Shown here: piece after piece, positions 1 through 9,208 of the stretch | Layout: each line of letters starts with the position of its first letter | Numbering within the stretch: position 1 is the stretch's first letter | Assembly: GCF_000426645.1 (NCBI RefSeq) | Contig: NZ_AUFT01000006.1 | Location: forward strand, 310,001 to 374,000 | Reading direction: 5' to 3' | DNA: 64,000 bases | Source of the DNA: Nakamurella lactea DSM 19367 | GTDB taxonomy: Bacteria > Actinomycetota > Actinomycetes > Mycobacteriales > Nakamurellaceae | Position numbers and translations under genes: made by a program | The notes under the pieces: model-generated | Databases searched by the model: none | What the model was told of the DNA's origin: nothing | The model's input: only the letters and a program-made list of their open reading frames with translations

Positions 1-294
1 CGACCAGCTGCCGGTGGCGTCGCCCGGAACCGCCGGTCCGGTCGCCGTGGCCATCTCGAGGCCTTTCGCCACCCCGACCCCGTCCGTGGCGGCGGTCATC
101 ACGCTCACCCCCGGCGGCATGGAACTGATCGCGTCGGTACTCGAGGCGATCGCGTGGTCGAACAGTCGCGACACCATCAGATATTCGACCAACACCAGCG
201 CGACTCCGGCCACCACGAAGACGGTGGTGAGTCCCAGCGCCAGTTTGGTGCGGAAGCTCTGGCGGGCAAGTACTGCGGGCACCTTCATGATCAT
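1..294 (-). CDS. Sensor histidine kinase, N-terminal part (cut by window edge)
   Basis: Reading on the minus strand from the ATG at 294, the frame stays open to base 1 (98 codons). It shows a short basic N-terminus, one hydrophobic membrane segment at about residues 19-36 and the start of an extracytoplasmic loop. The start overlaps the stop of the upstream OmpR-type regulator (ATGA), so the two are translationally coupled. This is the classic position and topology of the partner sensor kinase. The HAMP, HisKA and ATPase domains lie outside the window, so the kinase assignment rests on context plus topology. A second in-frame ATG lies at 288. Confidence 0.7.
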   Translation of the reverse strand, partial: MIMKVPAVLARQSFRTKLALGLTTVFVVAGVALVLVEYLMVSRLFDHAIASSTDAISSMPPGVSVMTAATDGVGVAKGLEMATATGPAVPGDATGSWS

Positions 295-950
295 CCGATC
301 CGGTATCCGTGGCCGACCTCGGTCTGGATGACCGGAGGGTTGCCGAGTTTGCGACGCAGGGAGAACACCACCACTTTCACCACACCGCGCGAACGATCGA
401 ACGGGTCCTCCCACACCTCGTCGAGCAGCTCCGTCGGCGACAACGCACCGCCGTCGGCCTCCAGCAGTGCCTGTAGCACCGCCATTTCCTTGGGCGTCAG
501 CCGCACCGGCCGGCCGTCCCGTTCGGCGGTCCGCCGATCGGTGTCCAACCTGATACCGGCACGCTCCAAGACCCGGCCCCGGCTCGCTTCGCCGCCCCGG
601 CGGCCGAGCGCTCGAATCCGGGCGAGCAGCTCGACGTAGGCGAACGGCTTGGCGAGGTAGTCGTCAGCCCCGAGATCGAGGCCCGACACCCGGTCCGACA
701 GCGATCCGGCGGCGGTCAACATCAGCACCCTGGCTGGATGTTCGGCGGCGATCAGTGCCCGGCAGACCGCGTCGCCGTGCAGCACCGGCAGATCACGGTC
801 CAGCACAACGACGTCCACGTCGTTCGCACCCAGGTGGGCCAGCGCGGCGGCACCGTCACCGCACACCTCGGCGTGGATCCCCTCGTCCCGCAGCCCGGTG
901 GCGAGCGTCCGCGCAAGGTCTTGTTCGTCCTCGACGATCAGCACCCGCAT
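291..950 (-). CDS. OmpR/PhoB-family response regulator
   Basis: 219-residue two-domain regulator. The receiver domain begins MRVLIVEDEQ, with the acidic pocket at Glu8-Asp9, phospho-acceptor Asp51 in VVVLD, and the conserved KPF lysine near residue 100. The C-terminal half is a winged-helix DNA-binding domain ending in GHGYRIG. I place the start at 950, not at the longer frame opening, because a GGAGAA Shine-Dalgarno sequence lies just upstream and homology begins there. It is coupled to the sensor kinase downstream and divergent from the efflux operon at 1124-6130, which it most likely controls. The shared intergenic region is 173 bp. Confidence 0.93.
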   Translation of the reverse strand: MRVLIVEDEQDLARTLATGLRDEGIHAEVCGDGAAALAHLGANDVDVVVLDRDLPVLHGDAVCRALIAAEHPARVLMLTAAGSLSDRVSGLDLGADDYLAKPFAYVELLARIRALGRRGGEASRGRVLERAGIRLDTDRRTAERDGRPVRLTPKEMAVLQALLEADGGALSPTELLDEVWEDPFDRSRGVVKVVVFSLRRKLGNPPVIQTEVGHGYRIG

Positions 951-1123
951 GCTGTTCTCCCTTCGTCCGCGTCCGGCCCGACCGGAAATGCCATCCAGCA
1001 TCCCGCAGCCGGGTTAGCAGCGGGTGAGAAAGCGTCAGACCCCGGCCCAACCCCGACCTGGATAGAAACAGTTCCCGACCCATCCAGCGCCCGAGAGTGA
1101 CGGGCACCAGGGAGGACGACAGC

Positions 1124-2317
1124 ATGGGACGAACACGATCGGGACTGATCATCGGCGCCCTCGTGGCCACGGCGTTCGGGACCATCAGCGGCTGCAGCGG
1201 GACCGGCGCGGGCGAGGGGTCCACACCGAGCTCCGGATCGGCACCCGTCGCCGGGCCGCTGGACGAATACCTCGGCGGCGGAACGAAACCCGAGGATGAC
1301 GAGAAAGCCAAGGCCCAACAGCACCAGGTACAGGAGCTGGTGGCGTCGTGCATGAAGGAGCAGGGATTCACCTATATCCCGTTCGACGCCGCGATGGCAG
1401 GCACGGTCACGATGAGCCGCGAGAGCAACAGCGTCGCCGATCGCGACTGGACGGCCAAGTATGGATACGGCATCACCACGACCAACGAGGTCAAGCCGTC
1501 CGAGGACCAGAAGGACCCGAACCAGGCGGCCATGGAGAAGATGTCGGCGTCCGAGCGGAAGGCGTACCAGAAGGCACTCTTCGGCTCCGCCGGAGCCAGC
1601 CTTTCCGTCGGCGGTGGCGGCGCCGTGGTGGCCATCGGTCCCGGTGGCCCGGGGGTAGCCGGTTCGGGCACGGCCGGTTCGGGCACGGCCGGTTCGGGCA
1701 CGGCCAGTTCGGGCACGACCGGTTCGGGCACGACCGGTTCGGGCACGACCGGTTCGGGCACGTCCGGTTCGGGCACGTCCGGTTCGGGGACGGCCGGAGC
1801 GGCCGATGTCGGCTGCTACGGCACCGCCCAGACCAAGGTCTTCGGGAACCGTCAACAGATCGACACGTCGGACTTCGACGACCTGTTCAAGGCGCTGGAC
1901 GACCTGCACCAGCGGGTCGACGCCGATCCGCGGGTGGCGCCGTTGATCAAGGCCTGGGCGAGCTGCCTGGCCGACGCCGGACATCCCGGCTACACCAAGA
2001 TCACCGACCCGCAGGACTCGATCATGAAGAAGTGGGCCGACCTCAACGGTTGGGATTTCCAACGAGGCGAGCGCGGGGTCACGGTCGGCGGACCGGCCGC
2101 CGGCGGTACCGGCACGGACGCGCCACCGGCGCCCGATCAACAGAAGACGGCGGACCTGCGCAAGGAGGAGATCGCGCTGGCGCTGGCCGATTTCGACTGC
2201 CGAAAGGACTACCGGACCACCTACGACGCAGTCCGGGTAGAACTGGAAAAAGCCTTCGTGGTCGCGCACAAGGCCGAGCTGGAGCGATACCGCGACGCCA
2301 TGAACGGCGGCCGCTGA
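1124..2317 (+). CDS. Secreted lipoprotein of unknown function with AGSGT repeat linker
   Basis: 397-residue lipoprotein. A signal peptide (residues 1-24) ends in a lipobox ISGC. The start at 1124 is chosen for a GGGAGGA ribosome site 8 bases upstream. Two globular segments flank a low-complexity linker of nine AGSGT-like pentads. The first carries a CMKEQGF motif and the second a CLADAGHPGY motif and a CRKDY motif; the N-terminal half also carries acidic/lysine-rich stretches. It shares one base with the next gene (TGATG), so it is the first gene of the efflux operon. The function is not recognised. It may be an accessory subunit that senses or delivers substrate outside the membrane. Confidence 0.85.
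   Translation: MGRTRSGLIIGALVATAFGTISGCSGTGAGEGSTPSSGSAPVAGPLDEYLGGGTKPEDDEKAKAQQHQVQELVASCMKEQGFTYIPFDAAMAGTVTMSRESNSVADRDWTAKYGYGITTTNEVKPSEDQKDPNQAAMEKMSASERKAYQKALFGSAGASLSVGGGGAVVAIGPGGPGVAGSGTAGSGTAGSGTASSGTTGSGTTGSGTTGSGTSGSGTSGSGTAGAADVGCYGTAQTKVFGNRQQIDTSDFDDLFKALDDLHQRVDADPRVAPLIKAWASCLADAGHPGYTKITDPQDSIMKKWADLNGWDFQRGERGVTVGGPAAGGTGTDAPPAPDQQKTADLRKEEIALALADFDCRKDYRTTYDAVRVELEKAFVVAHKAELERYRDAMNGGR
1658..1792 (+). repeat. Nine tandem 15-bp units encoding (A/T/S)GSGT pentads
   Basis: The core unit GGTTCGGGCACG recurs every 15 bp, nine times, in frame inside the lipoprotein gene. First-position variation (GCC, ACC, TCC) changes the first residue from Ala to Thr to Ser in blocks, as expected from stepwise slippage expansion. 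It encodes a flexible extracytoplasmic linker. Confidence 0.95.
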
Positions 2318-4122
2318 TGGCCTCACCACGCCGGAGTATCGCGCTGGTCGCGGTGACGGCGGTGATCGCGGCCGGCGGTGGCTATGTGGCGGCGCAGTTC
2401 ATCGTCTCGCCGGCCGATGCCGCGGCCCGCGCGGCGCCGCCGGCGGCCGGCCCGATCACCGTTCCGGTCGCGTTGAAGGCGCTGCATTCGGAGGTCACCA
2501 CCCGCGGCGACGTCGCCTTCACCGACCCGGCCGACATCGGGGTACCGGCCGGCGGCGACACCCAGCCGGTGGTCACCGGCCGGGTGCCGAAGATCGGCGA
2601 TCCGGTGGCCGAGGGCACGGTGCTGCTCGAGGTGGCCGGGCGACCGGTGATCGCGCTGGGTGGCGCACTGTCCACCTATCGGACCATCGTCCCTGGCAGT
2701 CGCGGGCCGGACGTCGTTCAGCTGCAGGCTGCCTTGCACCGCCTGAGGTTGCTGACCGGCCGATCGAGCGGCGAGTACGACACGGCAACCATCGCCGCGG
2801 TCGGTCGGCTGTACGCCAAGCTCGGCTACTCGGCACCGACGCCGACCCCCGAGGCCCAGAACAAGGTCGACCAGGCCAAGGAGCGGAAGCGGGCAGCCGA
2901 ACAGCAGGTGACGCAGGCCGAAGCCGAGCTGGCCCAGGTCGACAAGCCGCCCACCGAGTCGGAGAAGCTCGCCGCCCAGGGGGCGATCGACACCGCGTCG
3001 GCCGAACTGGCGAAGGCCAGAACCGCGCCGACCCCGGCAGATGAGGCGGCGGTCGCCGCGGCGCAGCGCGCGCTGGACGCGGCGAACCAGGCCCGGCAGC
3101 AGGCCGAGGAACAGGTATCGGCCGCCGAGCAACAGTTGCAGCAGGCCAAAGCCGCTGCCGAAGACGTAGCAGCACAACGCAAGGCAGCACAAGACACAGC
3201 AGCACAAGACAAGGCAGCACACCACCAAGCGGCACTGGAAAAGGCAGCACAAGGGCGGCTGGACGCGGCCCGGTCTGCGCTGGCGGCGGCGAAGGACAAG
3301 GCGACTGTCGCCCAGCAGGCGTTCGACGCGGCGAATCGGCAAGGGCCACCGGATCAAACGGCCATCGCCGCAGCGAAAAACAAGCTCGCGGTCGCCATCG
3401 CCCAGCGGGACGAGCTGCTGGCCGGCCCGGACGACGCGGCGGCCGAGAGGACGGTGACGACCGCGAAGCAGGCACTGACCCAGGCGAAGCACGACCTGGC
3501 CACGGCCGTTGCCGAGGCTCGGACGCCGCTACCGGCGGCCGAGGTCGTCTACCTGCCTGGCCTGCCCCGCCGGGTCAACGAGGTGAAGGTCAAGAAGGGC
3601 TCGGCGATCGACGGCACGGTGATGACGGTTTCCGGCTCGCAGCTGCAGGTTTCGGCCACCGTCAGCGAGGCCGAGGCGAGCCTGCTGAAGAAGGGGATGA
3701 CGGCAGAACTCACCCTCCCAGGGACGGACCCGGTGACGGCCACCATCTCCAAGGTCAAGGCTGCCGACCCGGACACCGATGCCGGCAAGAACGGCGACTG
3801 GACCGTCACCCTCGACCCTGGACGGATTACCAAGGCGCAGACGGACTCGCTCGGCGGGTCGAACGTCAAGGTGGTGATCGCGGTCGGCGCGACGGCCGGG
3901 AAGGTCCTGGCCGTGCCGACGGCCGCGTTGTACTCCGATTCCGACGGGAACCCCCGGGTCGAGGTGCTCGAGCCCGATGGCAGCACCCGGTTCCAGACGG
4001 TCAAGGTCGGCCTGTCCGCGGCCGGCGAGGTCGAAGTGGTGCCGACCGACCACAACGGCGCGGTGGTCGGCGTCGGCAAGGACACCTTGACCGAGAACAG
4101 CCTCGTGGTGGTCGGACGATGA
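2317..4122 (+). CDS. Efflux adaptor (membrane-fusion) protein with peptidoglycan-binding domain
   Basis: 601 residues. An N-terminal membrane anchor/signal (about residues 7-27) is followed by a barrel-sandwich-like segment, then a PG_binding_1-like helical stretch (GSRGPDVVQLQAALHRL, about residues 128-160). Next comes a roughly 200-residue alanine/glutamine-rich coiled coil and a C-terminal beta-barrel domain with SGSQLQVSATVSE. This is the adaptor paired with MacB-type ABC exporters in Actinobacteria. It overlaps the lipoprotein gene by one base and the ATPase gene by four, so all four genes form one operon. Part of the coiled coil (3168-3255) uses GCA for alanine, unlike the rest of the gene. 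Confidence 0.88.
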   Translation: MASPRRSIALVAVTAVIAAGGGYVAAQFIVSPADAAARAAPPAAGPITVPVALKALHSEVTTRGDVAFTDPADIGVPAGGDTQPVVTGRVPKIGDPVAEGTVLLEVAGRPVIALGGALSTYRTIVPGSRGPDVVQLQAALHRLRLLTGRSSGEYDTATIAAVGRLYAKLGYSAPTPTPEAQNKVDQAKERKRAAEQQVTQAEAELAQVDKPPTESEKLAAQGAIDTASAELAKARTAPTPADEAAVAAAQRALDAANQARQQAEEQVSAAEQQLQQAKAAAEDVAAQRKAAQDTAAQDKAAHHQAALEKAAQGRLDAARSALAAAKDKATVAQQAFDAANRQGPPDQTAIAAAKNKLAVAIAQRDELLAGPDDAAAERTVTTAKQALTQAKHDLATAVAEARTPLPAAEVVYLPGLPRRVNEVKVKKGSAIDGTVMTVSGSQLQVSATVSEAEASLLKKGMTAELTLPGTDPVTATISKVKAADPDTDAGKNGDWTVTLDPGRITKAQTDSLGGSNVKVVIAVGATAGKVLAVPTAALYSDSDGNPRVEVLEPDGSTRFQTVKVGLSAAGEVEVVPTDHNGAVVGVGKDTLTENSLVVVGR

Positions 4123-4844
4123 CCACGGACCTACCGCTGGTGCCACCGGCATCCGATGCCAACGACCCCGCGCCGCTGCCGGTCGTCGAGTTGATCGACG
4201 TCCATCGCAGCTATCCAGGCACTCCGGAGGTACTCGCGGTTCGGGGGGTAGATCTGCGAATCGAACCGGGCGAGTACCTGTCGATCGTCGGGCCCTCCGG
4301 ATCCGGCAAGTCAACGCTGCTGCATCTGCTGGGGCTGCTCGACCGTCCGACATCCGGGGTGTACCGGCTGGACGGACAGGACGTCGCCGAGCTCGGGGAA
4401 GCAGCCCGCAGCGGCCTACGGGGCCGCCGAATAGGCTTCGTATTCCAGACCTTTCACCTGATCGGTGGCCGCACCGTGCTGGACAACGTGATGCTCTCGA
4501 TGCTCTACCAGGCGGTTCCGCGGGCAGTGCGAAAGGCGCGCGCGGTCGAGGTTCTGGAGCAGGTCGGGCTGTCCGGACGCCAGCACTTCCTACCCACCAA
4601 GCTGTCCGGCGGCGAACGGCAGCGGGTGGCCATCGCCCGCGCACTTGCCGGCCGTCCGTCGCTGCTGCTGGCCGACGAGCCGACCGGAAACCTGGACCAC
4701 CAGAACGCCTCCGGCGTCCTTGATCTGTTCGACACCCTGCATGCTGACGGTCTGACGCTCGCTGTCATCACCCACGACGACCAGGTCAGCCGGCGGGCAG
4801 AGCGACGCGTCCGGATCTCCGACGGGGAGTTGAGCCCGGCATGA
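4119..4844 (+). CDS. MacB/LolD-type ABC transporter ATP-binding protein
   Basis: 241-residue ATPase of the MacB/LolD class that powers export of peptides, macrolide-like compounds or lipids. Visible motifs: Walker A GPSGSGKST, Q-loop in FVFQTFHLI, signature LSGGERQRVAIARAL, Walker B LLLADEPTGNLD and the switch histidine in VITHD. The start overlaps the adaptor stop (ATGA at 4119) and the end overlaps the permease start (4841), so translation is coupled. It should act with the permease and adaptor on either side. Confidence 0.96.
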   Translation: MTTDLPLVPPASDANDPAPLPVVELIDVHRSYPGTPEVLAVRGVDLRIEPGEYLSIVGPSGSGKSTLLHLLGLLDRPTSGVYRLDGQDVAELGEAARSGLRGRRIGFVFQTFHLIGGRTVLDNVMLSMLYQAVPRAVRKARAVEVLEQVGLSGRQHFLPTKLSGGERQRVAIARALAGRPSLLLADEPTGNLDHQNASGVLDLFDTLHADGLTLAVITHDDQVSRRAERRVRISDGELSPA

Positions 4845-6130
4845 GCCTGTCCATCTTCGACCAGGTCGATCCGCCTGCACCGCCGACGATATCGGCCTCC
4901 CGCCGACGGAAGTCGCGGATCAGGGCGACCGATCTGCTGGACGAGGCGGTGCTGGGGATCGGTTCCAGACCGGCTCGTCTGGTGCTCACCATGATCGGCA
5001 CCGTGGTCGGCATCGGCGCTCTGGTGGCCACGCTCGGGTTGGGACAGACGGCCGGCGGGCAGATCGCCCAGCGGTTCGACGCGGTGGCTGCCACCAGGGT
5101 GGTACTCACCCCGGCCGAGGCTCCGCCGGGCGCCCCGGACGACGACAACGGCACCGCCGAACTTCCGTGGGATGCGGCCGAGCGAGTCGGCCGGCTGGCC
5201 GGCGTCGCCGCGGCCGGCACCTACACCGAGATCGACATCGGTACCGACTCGGTCAGTGGCGTGCAGCTGATCGATCCGACGAACAGCGCCACGTTCGACA
5301 TCCCGGTGGTGGCCGGATCTCCCGGGCTGCTGGACGCCGATGTCGGAACGCTGGCCACCGGCAGGTTCTTCGATGCCGGTCACGACCGGCGGGCCGATCC
5401 GGTGGCCGTGCTGGGGGCTCGGGCGGCGCAGAAACTCGGGATCTCCAGGGTCGATTCCCGGCCGAGCATCTTCATCGGCGACCGCAGCTACGCGGTGATC
5501 GGCGTCATCGGGGCGGTCGAGCGCCGGGACGCCCTGCTCGATGCGGTGATCATTCCGAACGGCACCGCAGCGGTTCGGTTCAATCTGGCCGCCCCGTCGG
5601 ACGTCGACGTCCGCACCGTCCTCGGTGCTGCCCAACAGGTCGGGCGACAGGCCGCGATCGCGGTGGCACCGAATCAGCCGGACTCGGTCAAGGTCTCAGC
5701 GCCGCCCCCGCCCGGCCGACTCGGTGACGCGGTCCAGCAGGACGTCAACGGACTGTTCCTGGCCTTCGGGGCTTTGGCGCTGGTGGTCGGCGGCTTCGGC
5801 ATTGCCAACGTGACCCTGCTGTCGGTGATGGAACGGACGCCGGAGATCGGCCTGCGTCGCGCGCTGGGCGCCAAGCGCCGGCACATCGCCGGACAGTTCC
5901 TGGTGGAGAGCGGGGTGATCGGCATGATCGGCGGGTTGATCGGCGCCGCCATCGGCGTGCTCACGGTGCTGGCGGCGTCCATCGGGCGGGACTGGACCCC
6001 GGTCCTCGACCTGCGGATGGCGATCGCGGCGCCGGTCGCCGGCGCGCTGATCGGCCTGCTGTCCGGGGCCTATCCAGCGGCCAAGGCGGCGACGATCGAG
6101 CCGATCACCGCGCTGCGGCAGGGATCCTGA
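4841..6130 (+). CDS. MacB-type ABC transporter permease
   Basis: 429 residues. A cytoplasmic N-terminus leads to transmembrane segment 1 at about residues 47-66. A large extracellular MacB-PCD domain follows, then three C-terminal membrane segments of the FtsX fold with the motif VMERTPEIGLRRALGAKRRHI between the first two. This is the standard single-subunit MacB permease. It is the last gene of the operon whose divergent neighbour is the two-component system. The substrate cannot be told from sequence. Confidence 0.94.
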   Translation: MSLSIFDQVDPPAPPTISASRRRKSRIRATDLLDEAVLGIGSRPARLVLTMIGTVVGIGALVATLGLGQTAGGQIAQRFDAVAATRVVLTPAEAPPGAPDDDNGTAELPWDAAERVGRLAGVAAAGTYTEIDIGTDSVSGVQLIDPTNSATFDIPVVAGSPGLLDADVGTLATGRFFDAGHDRRADPVAVLGARAAQKLGISRVDSRPSIFIGDRSYAVIGVIGAVERRDALLDAVIIPNGTAAVRFNLAAPSDVDVRTVLGAAQQVGRQAAIAVAPNQPDSVKVSAPPPPGRLGDAVQQDVNGLFLAFGALALVVGGFGIANVTLLSVMERTPEIGLRRALGAKRRHIAGQFLVESGVIGMIGGLIGAAIGVLTVLAASIGRDWTPVLDLRMAIAAPVAGALIGLLSGAYPAAKAATIEPITALRQGS

Positions 6131-6178
6131 TGCAGCGCGGTGATCCTGCCGGTGATCGACGCGTATACGGTCGCAGTC

Positions 6179-8290
6179 ATGCCGACGCGCGCCCGTTCAG
6201 CCGAGACAGCCAACACTCACCCCACTGGTGTGATCGCCGAGGAGACGCCCTTCGCGGACTTCACCGACATCGCCGGGTTCGTGGCGCTGCCCCGGATCAC
6301 GGCGCTGGCGCTGAGCCCGGACGGCAAGCGGTTGGTCGCCGCGGTCCAGCGGCCCGACGCCAACGGCAGCAAGTACGTCAGCGCGCTGTGGGAGGTGGAT
6401 CCCGAAGGTCTCGCCGAGCCACGGCGGCTCACCTTCTCGGTGAAGGGCGAGTCCGCACCGCGATTCGCGCCGGACGGCGCGCTGCTGTTCACCTCGGCCC
6501 GCCCCGACACCGAGGGCGAGCAGAACGGATCTGCGAACAACGGCCAATCGCATACCGCGATCTGGCGGCTTCGCGAACACGGCGAGGCGCGTGTGGTGGC
6601 CGACGCTCCGGGCGGTCTCGGCATCGCCGGCGTGGCCGCGGACGGGCGCCTGCTGGCCACCGGGTCGGTGGTCGCCGGCGGATCGTCGGACACCGACGCC
6701 GAGGCCCGGAAACGCCGCAAGGATCGGGGCGTCACCGCGATCCTGCACACCGGGATGCCCATCCGGTACTGGGATCACGAGATCAACGACACCTCGCCCC
6801 GACTGAACCTTGTCGATCCGGTGGCTGACGGAAAGGCCGGCCCGCTCACCGATCTGGCCACCGATGCCGACACCGTCTCGCTACTCAATGCCACCGCCGA
6901 TCTCTCCCCCGACGGCCGCACCGTCGCCACCACCTGGACCCGGCGTGACCGGCGGGGCGAGACAGGTACCTCGTTGGTGCTGATCGACACCGCCCGCCGG
7001 CGACGGAAGGTGTTGCTGCGCGGCACATCGGCCCACGGATATGCCGGCCCGAGCTTCTCGCCGGACGGCAGCACGCTCGCCGTCACCAGGGTCACCGGCT
7101 CCACCCCGACCGACACCAGCTACGACTTCCTCGAACTGCACCCGGTGGCCGGCGGCGAGCCGGTCGCCGTCGAGGTCGGCGATCTGACGATCGGCGAGTA
7201 CGTCTGGGCGCCCGACGGCCAAACCCTGTACGTCACCGGCGATCTGCATTCGCGGGGCGCAATCCTGGCGGTCGACCCGGCCACCGGCCGGGTCCGCAAG
7301 ACGATCGCCGACGATGCCGTCTACTCCAGCCTGCACGCCGCGGCCGACGGCCGTTACCTCTACGCCCTGCGGTCCACCATCGACACCCCACCGACCCCGG
7401 TCCGACTGACGGTCCGCCGGGTGGGCGAGCCGCGCCGGTTGCCGGCACCCGGCTGGGTGGCCGGAGTTCCGGGCACCCTGGAATGGGTCGACACCGATGT
7501 CGCCGGCATCCGGGTCGGCGGCTGGCTCTGTACTCCCAAGGGCGCGTCGGCCCGCCGGCCGGCGCCGCTGATGCTCTGGATCCACGGTGGTCCGCACGGC
7601 TCGTACAACTCCTGGAGCTGGCGCTGGTCCCCGTGGCTGGCGGTCGCCCGCGGTTACGCCGTGCTGATGCCCGATCCGGCGATGTCCACCGGTTACGGTC
7701 ACGCCGGACTGAACCGCGGCTGGCCGCGACTTCCCGACGTCGTCTGGCACGAGGTGGAGACCCTCACCGATCACGTCCTGCAACGAAAATCCTTGGATCA
7801 CACCAGAACCGCCCTGCTCGGTGCCTCCTTCGGCGGCTTCATGACGAACTGGATCGCCGGCCACAGCACCAGGTTCAAGGCGATCGTCACCCATGCCGGC
7901 CTGTACGCCCTCGATCAGCAACACCCGACCACGGATGCCGCGGCGCACAAGGTGCGGGTGCACCGCACACCCGACGACCTGCCGGAGTGGTACGCGAAGT
8001 ACTCGCCGCATCACCACGCGGCGAAGATTCGCACGCCGATGCTGTTGACGCACGGCAGTCGGGACTACCGGGTCCCGATCAGCGAGGCGCTGCGGCTGTG
8101 GTGGGACCTGGTCTCCGGGTTCGACGGCAAGCCACAGGATCTGCCGCATCGCTTCCTGCAGTTCACCAGCGAGAACCATTGGGTGCTCTCGCCGTCGAAC
8201 TCGCGGGTCTGGAACGAGACGGTCCTCGGCTTCGTCGATCAGCACGCGCTCGGCAAGAACGCGTTGCCCGACACGGTCTTCGACTGGTGA
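6179..8290 (+). CDS. S9-family (prolyl oligopeptidase-like) serine peptidase
   Basis: 703-residue cytoplasmic peptidase (no signal peptide). The N-terminal two thirds is a WD40/TolB-like propeller with repeated LSPDGK, LSPDGR and FSPDGS blades. The C-terminal alpha/beta hydrolase has the nucleophile in GASFGGF (Ser550), the acid in GSRDYRVP and the catalytic His in SENHW; the oxyanion region reads WIHGGPHGSY. I prefer ATG 6179 over an upstream GTG at 6140: there is no ribosome site, but TACGGT at 6166-6171 fits a -10 box for a leaderless transcript starting at this ATG. It likely acts on short peptides as an acylaminoacyl or dipeptidyl peptidase. Confidence 0.92.
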   Translation: MPTRARSAETANTHPTGVIAEETPFADFTDIAGFVALPRITALALSPDGKRLVAAVQRPDANGSKYVSALWEVDPEGLAEPRRLTFSVKGESAPRFAPDGALLFTSARPDTEGEQNGSANNGQSHTAIWRLREHGEARVVADAPGGLGIAGVAADGRLLATGSVVAGGSSDTDAEARKRRKDRGVTAILHTGMPIRYWDHEINDTSPRLNLVDPVADGKAGPLTDLATDADTVSLLNATADLSPDGRTVATTWTRRDRRGETGTSLVLIDTARRRRKVLLRGTSAHGYAGPSFSPDGSTLAVTRVTGSTPTDTSYDFLELHPVAGGEPVAVEVGDLTIGEYVWAPDGQTLYVTGDLHSRGAILAVDPATGRVRKTIADDAVYSSLHAAADGRYLYALRSTIDTPPTPVRLTVRRVGEPRRLPAPGWVAGVPGTLEWVDTDVAGIRVGGWLCTPKGASARRPAPLMLWIHGGPHGSYNSWSWRWSPWLAVARGYAVLMPDPAMSTGYGHAGLNRGWPRLPDVVWHEVETLTDHVLQRKSLDHTRTALLGASFGGFMTNWIAGHSTRFKAIVTHAGLYALDQQHPTTDAAAHKVRVHRTPDDLPEWYAKYSPHHHAAKIRTPMLLTHGSRDYRVPISEALRLWWDLVSGFDGKPQDLPHRFLQFTSENHWVLSPSNSRVWNETVLGFVDQHALGKNALPDTVFDW

Positions 8291-8296
8291 CCGGCG

Positions 8297-9208
8297 ATGG
8301 CCCCCAATCTGGACGTCGAGTGGATCCACGGAACCAAGTCCGGTCGGCCCGGTGACGAGCCGCTGCTGCAGGTGCACCAGGTCGACGAGCGCACCTTCAT
8401 CCTGCGGCAGAGCAAGAACGTCAGCTACGAGGCGCCGTTCCTGCACCTGCTGATCGGCGACCGCAGTGCCCTGCTGCTGGACACCGGTGCTGTCGGCCCG
8501 GTGGAACTGAACCCGATCCGGGCGACCGTCGACCAACTCCTGGCAGCCCACCCCGGCCGCCGGCTGATCGTTGCGCACACCCACTCGCACGGCGACCACG
8601 TGGCCGGCGACCATCAGTTCTCGAACCGCCCCGACACCACGGTCGTCGGCCGCGAACTGGAAGCGGTGCAACAGTTCTTCGGCTTCACCGACTGGCCGAA
8701 CGACGTCGTCACGCTGGATCTCGGCGGCCGCGAACTCGAGGTGCTGGCCATCCCCGGGCACCACCGGACCCACATCGCCGTGTACGACCCGCAGACCGGA
8801 TTCCTGCTCACCGGCGACACCGTCTACCCCGGCCGGCTGTACGCCTTCGATTATCCCGAGTTCATGCGCAGCGTCGACCGACTGGCCGCCTTCGCCGAGG
8901 ACCGCGACGTCAGCCAGCTGGTGGGCAGCCACATCGAGATGACCACCGTGCCCGGTAAGGACTATCCGCTCGGTGCCCGCTACCAGCCCGACGAACCGCC
9001 TCTGCAGCTGGAACCTGCTGCACTGCAGCGACTCCGGCAGCGATCGTTGGCCCTGGCCGGCAAGATCGGCAAGCACACCTTCGACGAGCTGATCATCTAC
9101 AACTCGCCCGGCAAGGTGATGATGATCCGAGAGATGCTGCGGGGCAGGCTGTACCGCATCGGTTCCCGGTCCTCGCCCCCGCGGAACGGCTCAGCGTCCG
9201 GCAGCTGA
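8297..9208 (+). CDS. Metallo-beta-lactamase-fold hydrolase
   Basis: 303 residues with the dinuclear-metal signature [12 protein letters not shown] (about residues 94-105), a later metal His in IPGHHRTH, an Asp in LLTGDTVYP and a further His in VGSHIEM. It begins six bases after the peptidase stop, so the two are probably cotranscribed. Its 3' end overlaps the convergent cds1 gene by 18 bases. The substrate is unknown; the family includes glyoxalase II, lactonases and thioesterases. Confidence 0.9.
   Translation: MAPNLDVEWIHGTKSGRPGDEPLLQVHQVDERTFILRQSKNVSYEAPFLHLLIGDRSALLLDTGAVGPVELNPIRATVDQLLAAHPGRRLIVAHTHSHGDHVAGDHQFSNRPDTTVVGRELEAVQQFFGFTDWPNDVVTLDLGGRELEVLAIPGHHRTHIAVYDPQTGFLLTGDTVYPGRLYAFDYPEFMRSVDRLAAFAEDRDVSQLVGSHIEMTTVPGKDYPLGARYQPDEPPLQLEPAALQRLRQRSLALAGKIGKHTFDELIIYNSPGKVMMIREMLRGRLYRIGSRSSPPRNGSASGS

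Noticed and set aside
6881-9076. 731-codon minus-strand frame
   Set aside because: Shadow of the S9 peptidase and metallo-hydrolase genes, which carry intact catalytic motifs.
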